Shown in pieces: positions 1 to 7,548 of a stretch of 13,045 nucleotides of DNA. Position 1 is the first letter of the stretch, and each line of letters begins with the position of its first letter. The notes beneath the pieces were generated by a model. It was not told where the DNA came from. It did not search any database and saw only the letters and a list, made by a program, of their open reading frames with translations. The translations under genes and the position numbers were made by a program. This stretch comes from Clostridia bacterium (GTDB taxonomy: Bacteria; Bacillota_E; SLMV01; PUMD01): the NCBI GenBank assembly GCA_003563755.1, contig PWUB01000331.1, positions 1-13,045 of the forward strand. Direction: 5' to 3'.

Positions 1-1320
1 ATCCGCGGACAGGTGTTCAGCCTTGCCTGGCCCGCTATCACCGAGATGATGCTACAGACACTGACCCAGATAGTAGACATGATCATGGTCGGACGCCTGG
101 GGCCGGCTGCCATAGCAGCCATAGGAATCGCTAACCAGCCGTCTTTTTTCACCATGGCCATGTTCCAGGCCCTGGCCGTGGGAACCACGGCCCTGGTAGC
201 CAGGATGGTGGGGGCCGGGGACTGGGCCGGTGCCAGTCGGGTCATGAAGCAGTCAATCGCCCTGGCAGTGGTCATGGGCATGGTGGTATCGGTGGTGCTC
301 GTGGTATTCGCACCATGGATCATCGGCTTCATGGGCGCTGCACCCGATGTTGCGCCGCAAGCCACGGCGTACTTCCGGGTCGTCGTCAGCGGAATGCTAT
401 TCACGGCCCTATCTGTGATCATGATCGCTGCACTCAGGGGTGCGGGTGATACCCGAACTCCCATGGTGGCCCGCAGCATTGCCAATGTGCTGAACGTGGT
501 ACTGAACTGGGTGCTGATATTTGGGATCTGGATCTTCCCACGCCTCGGTGTAGTGGGCGCCGGTGTAGCGACCATCACCACCCGGGCACTGACCGTAGCC
601 ATGATCGCCTTCGTAATCAGCCGTGGCAGGTCCCGGATTCGCCCGGAGGGCCGCCTCTTCTCAGGTTGGGATGCCGGCATCATCTCGCGAATACTCAACG
701 TGGGGCTGCCGGCCGCCGGTGAACAGCTGATTCTGCGCAGCGGTATGCTGCTCTTTGTGAGAACGGTTGCAGCCATGGGCACTCTTTCCATGGCTGCCCA
801 CCAGATAGCCATGAACATCGAGTCTCTGTCCTTCATGCCCGGCTTCGGATTCGCCATCGCCTCAACCACCCTTGTCGGTCAACATCTGGGAGCCATGCGG
901 CCTCAATGGTCGGAGAAGGCGGGCAAGGAAACCGCCCGGGTGGCGGCGATCACAATGGGACTGATGGGAGTGTTTCTCTTCGTGTTGGGCCCACAGATCG
1001 TGCATCTTTACACTGATGACCCGACGGTGATCCAACTGGGTGGGCAGATCCTGCGTATAATGGCCCTCGTGCAGCCGGCAACCGCCATGAGCTTCACCAT
1101 GGGAGGCGGGCTGAGGGGTGCCGGTGACACCCGCTTCGTTCTGTTGTCTTCCGCCGTGGGGATATGGGGTATCCGGCTGCTTCTGGCACACATCCTGGGT
1201 GTAATCCTCGGCCTGGGACTGCCGGGAGCATGGATGGCAATGGCCGCTGATCAGTGTGTGAGAGCACTGCTGACCACGATCCGTTTTCACGGTGGGAAAT
1301 GGAAAGGTATCAGGGTCTGA
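1..1320 (+). CDS. MATE-family multidrug/cation exporter (5' end outside window)
   Basis: Polytopic inner-membrane antiporter that would export drugs or organic cations in exchange for Na+ or H+. The reading frame is open from base 1 (I-R-G-Q before a GTG at 13), and MATE proteins usually begin with a few more polar residues before this first helix, so the start probably lies just left of the window; 439 residues are visible against about 440-460 for the family. The translation shows about twelve hydrophobic segments. Family signatures are the first-helix motif ending in VDMIMVGRLG, followed by AAIGIANQ. The pseudo-repeat RGAGDTR occurs once in each half (about residues 142-148 and 368-374 counted from the GTG), as expected from two homologous six-helix bundles. 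It could be of NorM or DinF type; the substrate cannot be told. No obvious terminator follows the stop codon. Confidence 0.93.
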   Translation: MRGQVFSLAWPAITEMMLQTLTQIVDMIMVGRLGPAAIAAIGIANQPSFFTMAMFQALAVGTTALVARMVGAGDWAGASRVMKQSIALAVVMGMVVSVVLVVFAPWIIGFMGAAPDVAPQATAYFRVVVSGMLFTALSVIMIAALRGAGDTRTPMVARSIANVLNVVLNWVLIFGIWIFPRLGVVGAGVATITTRALTVAMIAFVISRGRSRIRPEGRLFSGWDAGIISRILNVGLPAAGEQLILRSGMLLFVRTVAAMGTLSMAAHQIAMNIESLSFMPGFGFAIASTTLVGQHLGAMRPQWSEKAGKETARVAAITMGLMGVFLFVLGPQIVHLYTDDPTVIQLGGQILRIMALVQPATAMSFTMGGGLRGAGDTRFVLLSSAVGIWGIRLLLAHILGVILGLGLPGAWMAMAADQCVRALLTTIRFHGGKWKGIRV

Positions 1321-1467
1321 ACGCCGTGGCTGGCATCACGCCTTTCACTACCGCGAATCGCCATTTATCGCCCCCTGGAAACAGCGAACGTCTATCCACT
1401 GCGTGGCTATCACATGGCTTCCTTGCGGGCTGAAGCGCCGGCCCTTGCAGCCAGATTGGTGATGTCC

Positions 1468-1497
1468 TTGACAGAGACTGGTACGACTGAGTAATAT
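1468..1497 (+). promoter_or_regulatory. Sigma-70-type promoter for the nucleotidyltransferase-fold gene
   Basis: A perfect -35 hexamer TTGACA (1468-1473) is followed after 18 bases by TAATAT (1492-1497), a 4/6 match to the -10 consensus. The ATG at 1563 lies about 60 bases beyond the likely transcription start. The rest of the 242-base gap after the MATE gene shows nothing else I can support. Confidence 0.6.
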
Positions 1498-1562
1498 CGT
1501 GCAGTCCATCCTACCAGGCGCTACCACCTCGATATCTATTCACCTTGATGGGAGGTGTACGT

Positions 1563-2117
1563 ATGAACAGCGAGAGTCTCGTTCAGGAAGCAGTAAGCAT
1601 CATCACAAGACTCGACGTTCTCCGCGAGGCCAGCAAGGCCGGTGAAGCCCGGCTGGTCGGAAGCGTGGCCGCGGACCTCGTCGTCAAGCGTGATATTGAC
1701 ATCCATGTACTCATTCCCCGGGACGCCACTGTCATCGGAGCTGCCCTCAAGCTCTCGCGGTATCTTCTCGACAGAGAGGGCGTGGGTGAAGTCCGAATAA
1801 CGGACTACCGCCACGATGAGGCCATGAAGGTATCTGTTGACAGTCTCCCGGGCCGCTCAGGCCCATGGTCCATGGACCTATGGATCACGTCGAACAGGGA
1901 CATGACGGGATTCGAGGCTGCAGACACCCTCCGTGACGGACTCAACCCGGTCCTGAGAGATACCATAATGCGCATAAAGAGTCACTACCACCAGCGGCGG
2001 AGGCTGCATGACGGTATGAGTACGCTCATCTACCATGCGGTCCTCGAACGTGGAGTGCGGAGCGTAGAGGAGTTCGACGAATATCTCATCAGCGAGGCCG
2101 ATCGAGGCAGTTGTTAG
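1563..2117 (+). CDS. Stand-alone nucleotidyltransferase-fold (Pol beta/MNT superfamily) protein
   Basis: A 184-residue soluble protein. Residues 33-34 (GS) and 44-46 (D-I-D) match the GS...DxD signature of the Pol beta/MNT nucleotidyltransferase superfamily. D105, in a strand-like stretch W-S-M-D-L-W, fits the third carboxylate, so the metal-binding set looks intact and the protein may be active. Known relatives adenylylate or otherwise nucleotidylate antibiotics, proteins or tRNA; the target here is unknown. The C-terminal third is helical and basic (HYHQRRR near 141-147). I chose the ATG at 1563 because GGGAGGTG (1550-1557) lies five bases upstream; a TTG at 1545 would lie upstream of that site and is less likely. 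The gene has its own promoter. No antitoxin-like partner is adjacent (the next gene is mntR, 115 bases downstream), so a toxin-antitoxin role is not supported. Confidence 0.75.
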   Translation: MNSESLVQEAVSIITRLDVLREASKAGEARLVGSVAADLVVKRDIDIHVLIPRDATVIGAALKLSRYLLDREGVGEVRITDYRHDEAMKVSVDSLPGRSGPWSMDLWITSNRDMTGFEAADTLRDGLNPVLRDTIMRIKSHYHQRRRLHDGMSTLIYHAVLERGVRSVEEFDEYLISEADRGSC

Positions 2118-2232
2118 GATGGAGTGGACTGACCCATCTGGTCGTTCGGGTGTTTTTCGTGGTTTCACAGCATAGATATCTGGCAAGGGACGTGTCAGTA
2201 GCCTTAATACCTGTACGGGATGGAGCTGCAGC

Positions 2233-2640
2233 ATGCCGACACCTAACATGGAGGACTACCTTGAGCGGATGTACCGCCTCATAGAGGAGAAGGGATTCGC
2301 CCGGATGGTGGACATTGCGGATGCACTGCATGTTCAGCCGTCGTCAGTGACCCACATGATACAGCGTATGGATGAGAAGGGATACGTGCGGTACGAGAAG
2401 TACCGGGGTGTAACTCTCACCGAAACCGGACGCCGCATCGGCAGGAAGATGGTGAGGCGCCACCGGGACCTCACCAAGCTTCTTTGCATCCTGGGCGTGG
2501 CCGGTGACGATGTTATCTTCGAGGACGTGGAAGGCATCGAGCATCACCTCAGCCCCCGCAGCATGAGACGGATTCGCGAGTTCGTGCACTTTGTTGAATC
2601 GAACCCCGAATGGTGGCAACAGTACCTCAAGCAATCCTGA
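2233..2640 (+). CDS. mntR: MntR-type manganese-responsive transcriptional repressor (DtxR family)
   Basis: A 135-residue cytoplasmic repressor that, in the characterised Bacillus homologue, binds DNA with Mn(II) bound and shuts off manganese uptake genes. It is strikingly similar to Bacillus subtilis MntR as I recall it (MEDY...LIEEKG.AR..DIA.AL, PSSVT, YEKYRG, VEGIEHHLS). A winged helix-turn-helix occupies about residues 1-62 and a dimerisation/metal domain the rest; the SH3-like third domain of DtxR/IdeR is absent, as in MntR. The metal ligands D8, E11, H77, E100, E103 and H104 are all present; the last three are shifted by one through a single-residue insertion near 90-92. GGAG at 2222-2225 lies seven bases before the ATG. 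No manganese transporter gene is in the window, so its targets lie elsewhere. The preceding 115-base gap has no convincing promoter or MntR box. Confidence 0.93.
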   Translation: MPTPNMEDYLERMYRLIEEKGFARMVDIADALHVQPSSVTHMIQRMDEKGYVRYEKYRGVTLTETGRRIGRKMVRRHRDLTKLLCILGVAGDDVIFEDVEGIEHHLSPRSMRRIREFVHFVESNPEWWQQYLKQS

Positions 2641-3006
2641 CCCTTCACCTGCTGTGCGCTGTTCGGGTGGTCTGTGGGGCTGTGGTCCCACTCCCTAATC
2701 GGCATGCTGCGGGACGCGCCTACCTCATGATGCTGCGGCTGCCAGCGACAATCGTGGCCTCGCTGCAGGCAGTGGGTTTGCTGTCGCGATAGCCAACCCC
2801 ATGGCACCAGCACGGACGACTATCTTCTCTCGGCCCTCGCACCTTGATGGCCCTCTCGTTCCTTATCGCAATGCACGAGCTGATCCGGTCCAAGACCCCG
2901 TCCTATCTCCATAGACCCCCCGTCTGCCTAGAACCGACGCGGGTGCATGAAGGAAAGGACACCTGGACCGCCCCGGGTGGGCTTGCGGACGCATGACCGG
3001 TGATCA
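2641..3006. other. Gene-poor stretch between convergent genes
   Basis: About 370 bases between the mntR stop and the 3' end of the small minus-strand gene. The open frames here are short, lack ribosome binding sites and do not resemble proteins. The only structure seen is a weak five-base-pair hairpin (GTGGG 2674-2678 with CCCAC 2687-2691) with no T-run, too weak to call a terminator. Confidence 0.5.
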
Positions 3007-3135
3007 TCATAGCGTCTTCTCCTCGCGAGGCTCCCTCACCGCGCTCTTCACCGCCAGTTTGACGACGAAGTAAAGAATCAGGGCAACAACCGCGAAGTAT
3101 AGGGGCAGTAAGAGAACACCGATCCCGGCTACCAC
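3007..3135 (-). CDS. Small single-span membrane protein (42 aa), function unknown
   Basis: The product is 42 residues: a short N-terminus, one long hydrophobic segment (about residues 5-27, GVLLLPLYFAVVALILYFVV and onward) and a charged basic/acidic tail (KSAVREPREEKTL). The expected topology is one membrane helix with the positively charged tail in the cytoplasm. I chose the GTG at 3135 because AGGAG lies 11 bases upstream (positions 3147-3151), a slightly long spacing. An upstream in-frame start giving 73 residues has no such site and would begin inside the promoter region. A TTGACA/CACAAT promoter lies about 65-90 bases upstream. It follows the methyltransferase operon on the same strand but, given its own promoter, may be independent. 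I do not recognise the family; it might be a small accessory subunit of a transporter, but nothing in the sequence proves that. Confidence 0.55.
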   Translation of the reverse strand: MVAGIGVLLLPLYFAVVALILYFVVKLAVKSAVREPREEKTL

Positions 3136-3163
3136 TGTGCAATCAACTCCTCTCAGAGTCTCC

Positions 3164-3508
3164 CTAAGCGCGACTAGGCCAACCAGGCGACCCGCCACAG
3201 ATTGTGCCACGTTCCAGCACCCTGTCAAAATCGTGATCTGTGCCTAAGACGGCAGGACGACCGCCGACGAGAGATCCGCTCCTCAGCATCACGGCCGCGT
3301 GCCCAGGGCAAGCCACACCGCAGTGAGTCTTCCTGCCTGCAGATGCCTCGACCACCTGCCTGCTGGCTATCGCAGTACCGCCGGGTACGTAGTGCTGCAC
3401 GCCGAAGGACTCCGTGGTATTGATGCCAGCGCATTTCAATCCATGTCTGCACCCGCGAACGTCCGCGACACCATCGCCGATCTCGGTCAATGCCTCGCGC
3501 TTCGTCAT
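3164..3508 (-). pseudogene. Possible remnant of a PIN-domain (VapC-like) gene
   Basis: In this minus-strand frame a short segment reads GHAAVMLRSGS and, after a 10-residue gap, TDHDFDRVLERG. VapC-type PIN toxins typically carry a helix of the form DA(I/V)HAAVMLR-G, then a strand with a D-x-DFDR-type motif near their C-terminus, so the spacing and order fit the C-terminal half of such a toxin. The rest of the frame is not recognisable, no ribosome binding site precedes it, the first catalytic Asp is not seen, and a promoter for the next gene seems to overlap it. I therefore treat it as a decayed fragment or a chance resemblance. Bases 3509-3592, between it and the MttB-like gene, show nothing further. 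Confidence 0.2.
3201..3228 (-). promoter_or_regulatory. Sigma-70-type promoter for the small membrane protein gene
   Basis: On the minus strand a perfect TTGACA (3228-3223) is followed after 16 bases by CACAAT (3206-3201), a 4/6 match to the -10 consensus. It would give a leader of about 60 bases before the GTG at 3135. Confidence 0.45.
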
Positions 3509-3592
3509 CCATCAGAAACTCTCTACCTGCATCCGAAATACATCGTAGAGACAGCGCGAGGTTGGCCTGCAGACCGCTGAGCTTCTCCCCCG

Positions 3593-5074
3593 TCACAAAT
3601 CCGCCCCCACTGGCAGAGTGGTGATGCTCATCTCCGCCATGATTCCTCTCAGGACATCATCCAGTGCATCCTCTCTCTGGGCATCGAGGGCCACCGGCTC
3701 GTGTCCCTCCAGGATATCCTTCACCCTGTCCCTGGCCCGGGACAGGATATCCCGACTCCCCCCTGCCTCCCAGCTCGAGCGATCGCTGCGGTCGATGACC
3801 GGTGAGGGAATATACTGCTCGCGCCTGAACCACTCCAGGGTGTGCTGGGTGGAGAGATAGTCACCTCCCGGTCCCAGGTCAGCGATCAATTCGGCGGCCA
3901 GGGCGTCGGGGGCGCAGTTGATCCCCCGGTGCAGACGAAGGGCCATGCCGCATATCTCGTTGTCGATCACCAGCTTCTCGAGGCTCATACACCGAACACA
4001 GTCCAACATGCCCGGACCGGAGATGACGTTGATCCCAGCGAGCTGGGCGAGGATGCCGCTCATGGCCGTCTCCAGCCCCGCCTGGGCATCTATCATCCTG
4101 GAGTCTCCGAGGCAGGCATAGGTGTGGGTGGGCAGGCCGTAGTATTTCCCCATCTGCGCGTAGGCCGCCCCGATCATGGTCGCCTCCACGGCGCCCAGCG
4201 GCGTGACGCCCGTGCGCATGTCGAAATGCACGGGAGCACCTCCGTACACAAAGGGTGTGCCGGGATTGACGACCTGCGAGAGTACGAGTCCGCTCAGGGT
4301 CTCCGCGGTGTGAACCAGCACCGAGCCGGCGAGAGTCACGGGCGTGGTTGCTCCGGGCATGGGCATGGAGACGCTCTCTATGGGCAGGCCGTCACGGGCA
4401 CAGTCAATGATGTTACGGCAGCTGATAGTGGTCCACTTCAGGGCCGGAGAGGGACAGACGTCGAAGACCGCCTTCGGCTTCCTCCTGAGTGCGTCTATGC
4501 CGCCGCTGACGGCGGCAAGAATGTCCCTCATGTGCTCGATGCCGTGGATGCTGAAGGCGCCCGTGATGACGGCTTTAGGTGAGGTCTTCAGCGAGAGATA
4601 CAGGCGGTAGCTGTCACCGATAGCCTCCGGTGCATCACTCGGCACCACGGAGGTTGACTGTAGAGCGATGTTGTCCAGGGCGTCAGTTAACCGCGAGATC
4701 ATGACCTGATCCCGGGCAAGGGCCTGACGAACCGTGATGCCGTCGGACTCGACGAATTCGATCGCGGCGGATCCGGGGTTGAAATGAGATGTCTGACCGC
4801 CCAGGACGGCCGCTGGCTGGCCCTCACGATCGTACAGCTGGATGCACGAAGGAGCGTGATCAAGGGCGTCCATCACCATCTGGGGCTCGAATCGGACGAT
4901 GGACCTGTCAAAATCCACCTCGGCGCCGTGCTCCTTGAGGATTCGCAGAGCCTCACCTGATCTGAACATAACCCCGGTGCGTTCCAGGATGTACAGGGCC
5001 TTTTCGTGAAGCAGCTGCACCTGCTCGTCGGTCAGTAGCCTGAGTTGGGGCTGCTGGTCAAAGGCGAGTTTCAT
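3593..5074 (-). CDS. Non-pyrrolysine MttB-family amine:corrinoid methyltransferase
   Basis: A 493-residue cytoplasmic enzyme of the trimethylamine methyltransferase (MttB) superfamily, expected to move a methyl group from a quaternary amine to Co(I) of the partner corrinoid protein. Archaeal MttB carries pyrrolysine at an in-frame TAG; this frame is uninterrupted and ends in TGA, so it belongs to the non-Pyl group that includes the glycine betaine enzyme MtgB and enzymes for carnitine, proline betaine or butyrobetaine. Family-typical blocks are MPMPGATTPVTLAGS (about 238-252), GAVEATMIGAAYAQMGKYYG followed by DSRMIDAQAG (294-333), GPGGDYL (401-407), HTLEWFRRE (411-419) and a C-terminal segment ending ILEGHEP. 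I chose the ATG at 5074, with GGAGG 11 bases upstream; a TTG at 5095 lies upstream of that site. It is the last methyltransferase gene of the operon, 69 bases after the MtgA-like gene. The substrate cannot be assigned. Confidence 0.9.
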   Translation of the reverse strand: MKLAFDQQPQLRLLTDEQVQLLHEKALYILERTGVMFRSGEALRILKEHGAEVDFDRSIVRFEPQMVMDALDHAPSCIQLYDREGQPAAVLGGQTSHFNPGSAAIEFVESDGITVRQALARDQVMISRLTDALDNIALQSTSVVPSDAPEAIGDSYRLYLSLKTSPKAVITGAFSIHGIEHMRDILAAVSGGIDALRRKPKAVFDVCPSPALKWTTISCRNIIDCARDGLPIESVSMPMPGATTPVTLAGSVLVHTAETLSGLVLSQVVNPGTPFVYGGAPVHFDMRTGVTPLGAVEATMIGAAYAQMGKYYGLPTHTYACLGDSRMIDAQAGLETAMSGILAQLAGINVISGPGMLDCVRCMSLEKLVIDNEICGMALRLHRGINCAPDALAAELIADLGPGGDYLSTQHTLEWFRREQYIPSPVIDRSDRSSWEAGGSRDILSRARDRVKDILEGHEPVALDAQREDALDDVLRGIMAEMSITTLPVGADL

Positions 5075-5143
5075 TGCATCTTCAGCCTCCTTCAATACGA
5101 AGAATTGCCGGGGAAAAGCACCTGTTCGTGGTTCACAACAGCA

Positions 5144-5935
5144 TCACAACCTGCCGTCTCTATAGGCCCGAATATAGTCAAGACAGTAGGCATCGTGCCC
5201 GAGCACAGCCTCTGCCGCTCTCAGAAGGCCCATCAGCGACCCATCCAGAGGATCCAGGATCGCGGCATCGAGTCCGGCCGACACGGCAGCGACCAGGAAA
5301 GCACCGTTGAGCAGCGACCTGCGTGGCAATCCATATGATATGTTGCTCAGGCCGCAGACGACCTGTACGTCCTCAAAGGTACGCTTGAGGCGCTCGATGG
5401 CACGTATCACGATGAGACCCACGCCTGGACCGGTGCTCACCGGTCGCACCAGGGGGTCCAGGTAGATGTCCGCAGCGGAGACACCCTGGGCCAGGAGGTT
5501 CTCCAGGAGTGCACCCCCTTTTTCGACCAGACCCTCAGCATCCTCCGGTATCCCCGAGTCGTCCATGGTAAGGCCTATGACCGCGGTGTCATGCTTCTTG
5601 ACGATCCCAATGAGGTCATCAAAGCGCGACCTCTCACCGCTTATCGAGTTGACAATGGCCCTCTTGCGGCAGGCCTGCAGGCCAGCCTCTACCACGTTAG
5701 GATCCGCACTATCTATGCACAGCGGCACTTCGGTGCCGTCCTGGATCATCTCCACGGCCCACCGCATCAGTGCCTCCTCCTGGTCGACGAAGGTACCCAC
5801 GTTCACATCAACATAATCCGCCCCTGCCTCAACCTGCAGCACCGCCTCTCGCTGGAGCATGGTTCCGTCTCGCCTACTCACAGCATCCCTGATGGACAAA
5901 ATGCTGGAGTTGATTCTCTCCCCGATGATCAACAC
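5144..5935 (-). CDS. MtgA/AcsE-type methyltetrahydrofolate:corrinoid methyltransferase
   Basis: A 263-residue TIM-barrel pterin-binding enzyme that would transfer the methyl group between the corrinoid protein and tetrahydrofolate, feeding one-carbon units into the Wood-Ljungdahl pathway. It aligns well by eye with Moorella AcsE: MLIIGERIN at the start, VDVNVG (42-47), CIDS (73-76), INS-like VNS (95-97), YLDPL (158-162) and GLSNISYGLP (195-204) with R and LN next. Residues equivalent to the AcsE active-site/pterin-binding D75, N96, D160 and N199 are D75, N96, D160 and N198. With a MttB-like and a MtgC-like gene beside it, the role is closer to MtgA of glycine betaine demethylation than to acetyl-CoA synthase AcsE, and no acs genes are present. 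Start is GTG at 5935 with a GGGGGA sequence seven bases upstream. The 126-base gap from the corrinoid gene contains a small GC-rich hairpin. Confidence 0.93.
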   Translation of the reverse strand: MLIIGERINSSILSIRDAVSRRDGTMLQREAVLQVEAGADYVDVNVGTFVDQEEALMRWAVEMIQDGTEVPLCIDSADPNVVEAGLQACRKRAIVNSISGERSRFDDLIGIVKKHDTAVIGLTMDDSGIPEDAEGLVEKGGALLENLLAQGVSAADIYLDPLVRPVSTGPGVGLIVIRAIERLKRTFEDVQVVCGLSNISYGLPRRSLLNGAFLVAAVSAGLDAAILDPLDGSLMGLLRAAEAVLGHDAYCLDYIRAYRDGRL

Positions 5936-6005
5936 GGTCTTTCCCCCGTTCCCAGGGTGTGCCGAAGACGTGCCTATGGGTGGCCGTTCATCAATCTCAA
6001 CTCGT

Positions 6006-6022
6006 CGGGCTGCTCTTGCCCG
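6006..6022 (-). other. Small GC-rich intercistronic hairpin
   Basis: Within the 126-base gap between the corrinoid protein gene and the MtgA-like gene, CGGGC (6006-6010) pairs with GCCCG (6018-6022) across a seven-base loop. There is no T-run on either strand, so it is more likely an RNA-processing or stability element, or chance, than a terminator. Confidence 0.25.
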
Positions 6023-6061
6023 GCTACGATCAGGTGGTACCGAACCGCGCCCGGGTCCGGT

Positions 6062-6697
6062 TCATCTGGGTATCACGGACCTGGCCAGGTCCACCGCAGA
6101 CACAGCGTCAGGAGCATAGCCGTCCGCGCCGATAGAATCTGCAAACTCACCGGTGACAGGTGCGCCCCCCACGATTATCCGGACCGAACCCCGTAGATCC
6201 TCCGCAGCGAAAGCATCGATGACCTCCTGCATCCTGGGTAAGGTGGTGGTGAGCAGGGCGGACATACCGACAATGTCGGGGCGGTGTTCCCTGGCCGCCT
6301 CTACGAAGTGTTGGGCAGGGACGTCGATGCCCAGATCCACCACCTCGAATCCATTGGATTCGAGCATGAGGCACACCAGGCTCTTGCCGATGTCATGCAG
6401 ATCACCCTCAACGGTTCCGATGACCACCAGTCCCTCTGACTTGATCGTGTCCTGCATCACGTGCGGACGCAGTGCATCCATCGCCCTGTTCATCGTCTCA
6501 GCCGAGATCAACACCTCGGGGATGAACATCCTGGCTTCCTTAAACTCCCCACCCACGTACTGCATACCGACCAGCAGGCCCTCGTTGATGATTTCCCCGG
6601 CCGAAAGACCCTCATCCAATGCCTCTCGCACCATGTTCCGGATGTAATCGATGTCCCCGGCGATCACAGCCTCCGCTATGCGATTGCGAAATCCCAA
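6062..6697 (-). CDS. Methyltransferase corrinoid protein (MttC/MtgC family)
   Basis: A 211-residue cobalamin carrier that shuttles the methyl group between the MttB-like and MtgA-like enzymes. The N-terminal four-helix cap (about residues 1-85) has the usual GEIINEGLLVGMQYVGGEFK pattern, and the C-terminal Rossmann-like B12 domain (about 86-211) carries the base-off signature D99-x-H101-x-x-G104, in which H101 is the lower cobalt ligand. It also has SALLTTT (146-152) and IVGGAPVT (175-182) followed by GADGYAPDA (190-198). Length and motifs are normal for the family, so it should be functional. The start is a TTG at 6697, with GAAGGA about four bases upstream and GAGGAG further up; no ATG or GTG in frame is better placed. 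It lies 33 bases after the activation-domain gene. Confidence 0.94.
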   Translation of the reverse strand: MGFRNRIAEAVIAGDIDYIRNMVREALDEGLSAGEIINEGLLVGMQYVGGEFKEARMFIPEVLISAETMNRAMDALRPHVMQDTIKSEGLVVIGTVEGDLHDIGKSLVCLMLESNGFEVVDLGIDVPAQHFVEAAREHRPDIVGMSALLTTTLPRMQEVIDAFAAEDLRGSVRIIVGGAPVTGEFADSIGADGYAPDAVSAVDLARSVIPR

Positions 6698-6730
6698 GTG
6701 TCCTTCACTCCTCTCATGTTGCCGATATCG

Positions 6731-7504
6731 TCAGTCAGTGTGTATCAGCCCCGGAACCCTTAACCAACGTGGACGTCTCTCCAACACCCTCATCCGTGCC
6801 TCTCCGCCCCAGCACGACGTCCCGTCTACGGCGCTTCCGAAAGCAGCCGTGGTGAGAAGCCGCGCCCGCTTTGGGCAGGAGGATCTGGTGCAGAGTTCAC
6901 AGCGATGTTGGTGTTCACTCTCGGTCTCAAACCTCAGACCCGACACGGTCGCGGGTGGAGCCATGAAGAGACCGTCGGTCAGTTCCACACCGATGAGCTT
7001 CGATGGATCGTGCAGCAGCTGGAAGAGGCCTACCTGATCCCTCAAGGGCCAGTCAGACAGTGAGCCGGGGTGAAGGCTGGACATGGGACCGGTGCCGCAG
7101 CGCTTACGCAGGACCTCCTCGAACTGGTCAACGGCTGTGTTCAGCATCGCCTCGATGATCACGGCGGCCCACGACCGGTCAATGGCCGTCTCAAGGGTGC
7201 GCGACCACTCCCACAGCTCTCTACCGGACGTGACGATATACGGGATCACCCAGCTGACGCAGTCGAGGTGCCTCCTGAGGATGGGGCTTTCCAGGATGAC
7301 CCCATCAACCACCACCCGGGTGTCACCCCCAGGCCGGGCCCGGCAGACCCTGTGAAGGGCCTTCGGCTCAGCGATCGCACAGGCCTGATGCAGGAGCTGC
7401 CCCAGTTTCGTCCCCAGGGCGGTCTCGGGGTGAACAGCCAACCTGTCCAGCATCTCCTCCCGCGTCAACAGATGCGGTATATCGTCGACGATAACGACAC
7501 TCAC
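6731..7504 (-). CDS. Methionine-synthase activation-domain-like protein of corrinoid operons
   Basis: A 257-residue protein resembling the B12-dependent methionine synthase (MetH) AdoMet-binding reactivation domain, in the stand-alone form often found beside RACo genes. Indicators are PGSLSDWPL (146-154), comparable to the PGY.DWPL motif, GVELTDGLFMAPPATVSGL (172-190), comparable to the LT.S..M.P..SVSG motif of MetH, and a C-terminal Cys motif C202-x2-C205-x4-C210. In MetH this domain supplies AdoMet for reductive methylation of Co(II); here it may help reactivation by RACo or dock the corrinoid protein. The exact role in such operons is not established as far as I know. In place of MetH's usual KSVSGI this protein has ATVSGL. 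I chose the GTG at 7504 because GGGGAGG lies about five bases upstream. The gene is 44 bases downstream of the RACo gene. Confidence 0.8.
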   Translation of the reverse strand: MSVVIVDDIPHLLTREEMLDRLAVHPETALGTKLGQLLHQACAIAEPKALHRVCRARPGGDTRVVVDGVILESPILRRHLDCVSWVIPYIVTSGRELWEWSRTLETAIDRSWAAVIIEAMLNTAVDQFEEVLRKRCGTGPMSSLHPGSLSDWPLRDQVGLFQLLHDPSKLIGVELTDGLFMAPPATVSGLRFETESEHQHRCELCTRSSCPKRARLLTTAAFGSAVDGTSCWGGEARMRVLERRPRWLRVPGLIHTD

Positions 7505-7548
7505 CGGGACCTCCCCTCCCATCAGCATGAGATCACCTGTGCCAGTTG

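Noticed and set aside
2674..2691. Hairpin after mntR as a terminator
   Set aside because: The stem has only five base pairs with an eight-base loop and no T-run.
3842..4582. Long plus-strand open frame opposite the MttB-like gene
   Set aside because: It is antisense to a gene with clear family motifs and its translation resembles no protein; high GC content produces many such frames.
5144..5935. Acetyl-CoA synthase pathway gene acsE
   Set aside because: The protein is AcsE-like, but no acsABCD or carbonyl-branch genes are present, and the MttB-like and MtgC-like neighbours point to an amine demethylation role.
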